A stretch of DNA of 64,000 nucleotides. Origin: Nitrospirota bacterium (GTDB taxonomy: Bacteria > Nitrospirota > Leptospirillia > Leptospirillales > Leptospirillaceae). The stretch covers positions 1 to 64,000 of the forward strand of contig JAJYGC010000009.1 of the NCBI GenBank assembly GCA_021785195.1, in the 5' to 3' direction. The notes under the pieces were generated by a model. The model saw only the letters and a program-made list of their open reading frames with translations, was not told where the DNA came from and ran no database searches. A program made the position numbers and the translations under genes. Positions 62,894 to 64,000 of the stretch are shown one piece after another; positions within the stretch are counted from its first letter, which is position 1; every line of letters begins with the position of its first letter.

Positions 62894-63193
62894 GTGAAAC
62901 TGACTAAGGAACAGGTCCTCCACGTAGCCCGTCTGGCAAGCCTTTCCCTGACGGATGATGAAGAGGAGCATTTCGCCGGGGAACTCTCGGGCATACTTGA
63001 TTATGTGGAAACGCTGAACCGCCTTGAACTTCCTCCGCCAGGAATCCATGTTTTGGAACAATCGGAAGAGCCCACCTTGCTCGACCCGGATACGCCCCGT
63101 CCATCCATTCGTCCGGAAGAGGCCTTGTCCAATGCCCCGGACCACTCCGGTGCGTTTTTCCGGGTGCCCCGCATTCTAGAGGAGGGACGCTGA
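62894..63193 (+). CDS. gatC: Asp-tRNA(Asn)/Glu-tRNA(Gln) amidotransferase subunit C
   Basis: A 99-residue subunit that holds GatA and GatB together in the amidotransferase converting Glu-tRNA(Gln) and Asp-tRNA(Asn). The N-terminal helix is typical ([22 protein letters not shown]), followed by [19 protein letters not shown] and a C-terminal half with [25 protein letters not shown] start at GTG 62894, which has AGGA 8 bases upstream. It is followed by panD and then gatA. Confidence 0.93.
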   Translation: MKLTKEQVLHVARLASLSLTDDEEEHFAGELSGILDYVETLNRLELPPPGIHVLEQSEEPTLLDPDTPRPSIRPEEALSNAPDHSGAFFRVPRILEEGR

Positions 63194-63197
63194 TTTT

Positions 63198-63563
63198 ATG
63201 CTGAGAACCATGCTTCGCTCCAAAATCCATCGGGCAACGGTGACCGAGTCCGATCTCGAATATGAAGGCAGCCTGACCCTCGACGAGGATTTGATGAAGG
63301 CTTCCGGCCTGATCCCGTTCGAGCAGGTGGTGGTCAGCAACCTGAACAACGGTGAGCGTTTCACCACATATGTCATTCCGGGTCCCTCCGGAAGTGGCAC
63401 TGTGTGCCTGAACGGTCCGACGGCCCGAAAAGGTGCCGTCGGGGACAGGATCATCATTTTCTGCTACGCCCAATACACAGGGGAAGAGCTCTCAAAATAC
63501 CTGCCGGTCATCGTCAAGGTCGACGGGAAGAACCGGATTCGCTCCACGGGGAATGTCCTGTGA
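63198..63563 (+). CDS. panD: Aspartate 1-decarboxylase
   Basis: Makes beta-alanine from aspartate for pantothenate and coenzyme A; 121 residues. The self-processing site is Gly-Ser in [12 protein letters not shown], where Ser becomes the pyruvoyl group. The catalytic lysine ([12 protein letters not shown]) and the [17 protein letters not shown] region are present. GAGGAGG lies upstream inside the gatC end. The stop overlaps the gatA start (GTGA), so panD is translated between two amidotransferase subunits, an unusual interleaving. Confidence 0.94.
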   Translation: MLRTMLRSKIHRATVTESDLEYEGSLTLDEDLMKASGLIPFEQVVVSNLNNGERFTTYVIPGPSGSGTVCLNGPTARKGAVGDRIIIFCYAQYTGEELSKYLPVIVKVDGKNRIRSTGNVL

Positions 63564-64000
63564 GCGGCTTGTTCACCACACTCGAATCATTCGTGAAAGG
63601 CCGGGACGAAAGGGCATTTTCGATCGAAGAGGCCGTCCGCCATTATCTTGGCCGGATCGAAGGCTTGGACAGTGGTCTGGGCGCCTTTCTGACGGTCAAC
63701 CCCAATGCCATCAACCGTGCAAGGCAGCTGGACAACCGGCTGGCCCGGAATCCGGCCCATTCCCCCTTCTATGGCTACCCCATCGCGATCAAGGACAATA
63801 TGCATGTACTGGGGTTGCCCACGACCTGCGCTTCCAGGATGCTGGCCAATTTCCGTCCCCTTGAAAATGCGACTGTCGTGGAACGCCTTCTGAAGGCCGG
63901 GGCGGTCATCCTTGGGAAAACCAACATGGATGAATTTGCGATGGGAAGCTCCACCGAAAACTCCGCCATGGGAATCACCCGAAACCCTTGGGATACGGAA
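63560..64000 (+). CDS. gatA: Asp-tRNA(Asn)/Glu-tRNA(Gln) amidotransferase subunit A (partial, runs off window)
   Basis: Amidase subunit that releases ammonia from glutamine. The first 147 codons are in the window from GTG 63560. The amidase signature region is visible: [15 protein letters not shown] with the catalytic lysine, then [51 protein letters not shown]. The Ser-Ser part of the triad lies beyond the edge. The GTG overlaps the panD stop (GTGA). Confidence 0.93.
   Translation, partial: MSGLFTTLESFVKGRDERAFSIEEAVRHYLGRIEGLDSGLGAFLTVNPNAINRARQLDNRLARNPAHSPFYGYPIAIKDNMHVLGLPTTCASRMLANFRPLENATVVERLLKAGAVILGKTNMDEFAMGSSTENSAMGITRNPWDTE

Noticed and set aside
1-64000. CRISPR arrays, rRNA and tRNA genes
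   Set aside because: No regularly spaced direct repeats and no complete tRNA or rRNA sequence were found on reading both strands.

Overview
The window reads as a chromosomal segment of a moderately GC-rich Gram-negative bacterium. Lipoproteins with lipoboxes and beta-barrel outer-membrane proteins point to a diderm cell. Cytochrome bd oxidase, type II NADH dehydrogenase, PEP synthase, an arsenic-responsive pair, c-di-GMP signalling and an IS21 element would fit an acidophilic iron-oxidising Nitrospirota such as Leptospirillum. That assignment is inference from gene content; no marker gene here settles it.

Layout. 1-1909: right part of an IS21-family insertion sequence (istB cut by the window edge, istA, terminal repeat). 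2165-5559: a chorismatase, a small lipoprotein and a soluble zinc-binding chemoreceptor, all on the minus strand. 5823-8736: cydA-cydB-cydX, including a 56-codon cydX. 9078-13683: a SAM methyltransferase, a short-chain dehydrogenase, and a zinc-less alcohol dehydrogenase divergent from an ArsR-type regulator, with AT-rich spacers. 13684-15300: a long gene-poor stretch that carries two sigma-54 type promoters, the first followed at transcript distance by a strong terminator (predicted small RNA of about 157 nt). 15301-18225: homocitrate synthase-like gene and argA. 18343-23729: an exported protein, a membrane protein, a sigma-54 activator without a sensor domain, and ppsA with a textbook terminator.

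23929-26045: a tandem two-domain adenine methyltransferase with no recognisable restriction partner, which abuts and truncates an NTF2-like (DUF1348) gene. 26116-29081: an acetyltransferase, der, a GDPD-fold protein that has lost its catalytic residues, and a small membrane protein. 29217-34013: NCS1 permease, ndh, and an APC permease with a C-terminal UspA domain. 34183-39407: a surface cluster of three Ser/Thr-rich lipoproteins and one outer-membrane protein. 39481-40911: a second APC permease.

40972-47419: a housekeeping run on the minus strand (tmk-holB-ricT-metG-tatD-acetyltransferase, then yacP), with overlapping start and stop codons that indicate translational coupling. 47585-54934: a 29-residue membrane peptide, a CBS-GGDEF-GGDEF-EAL protein, a marR-doxX-CDGSH unit with a visible operator, an AT-rich island, arsR-arsI with a palindromic operator, and an outer-membrane protein. 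55233-64000: DUF502-glmU-glmS (cell-wall amino sugar supply), a TolB-like propeller overlapping a UvrD/PcrA helicase, then gatC-panD-gatA, with panD interleaved between two amidotransferase subunits.

Starts were chosen from Shine-Dalgarno strength and family N-termini, so several genes begin downstream of the longest open frame. No tRNA, rRNA or CRISPR array was found. The most interesting unexplained signal is the pair of sigma-54 promoters at 13838 and 14431. Each is preceded by an inverted repeat ending exactly 11 bp upstream.
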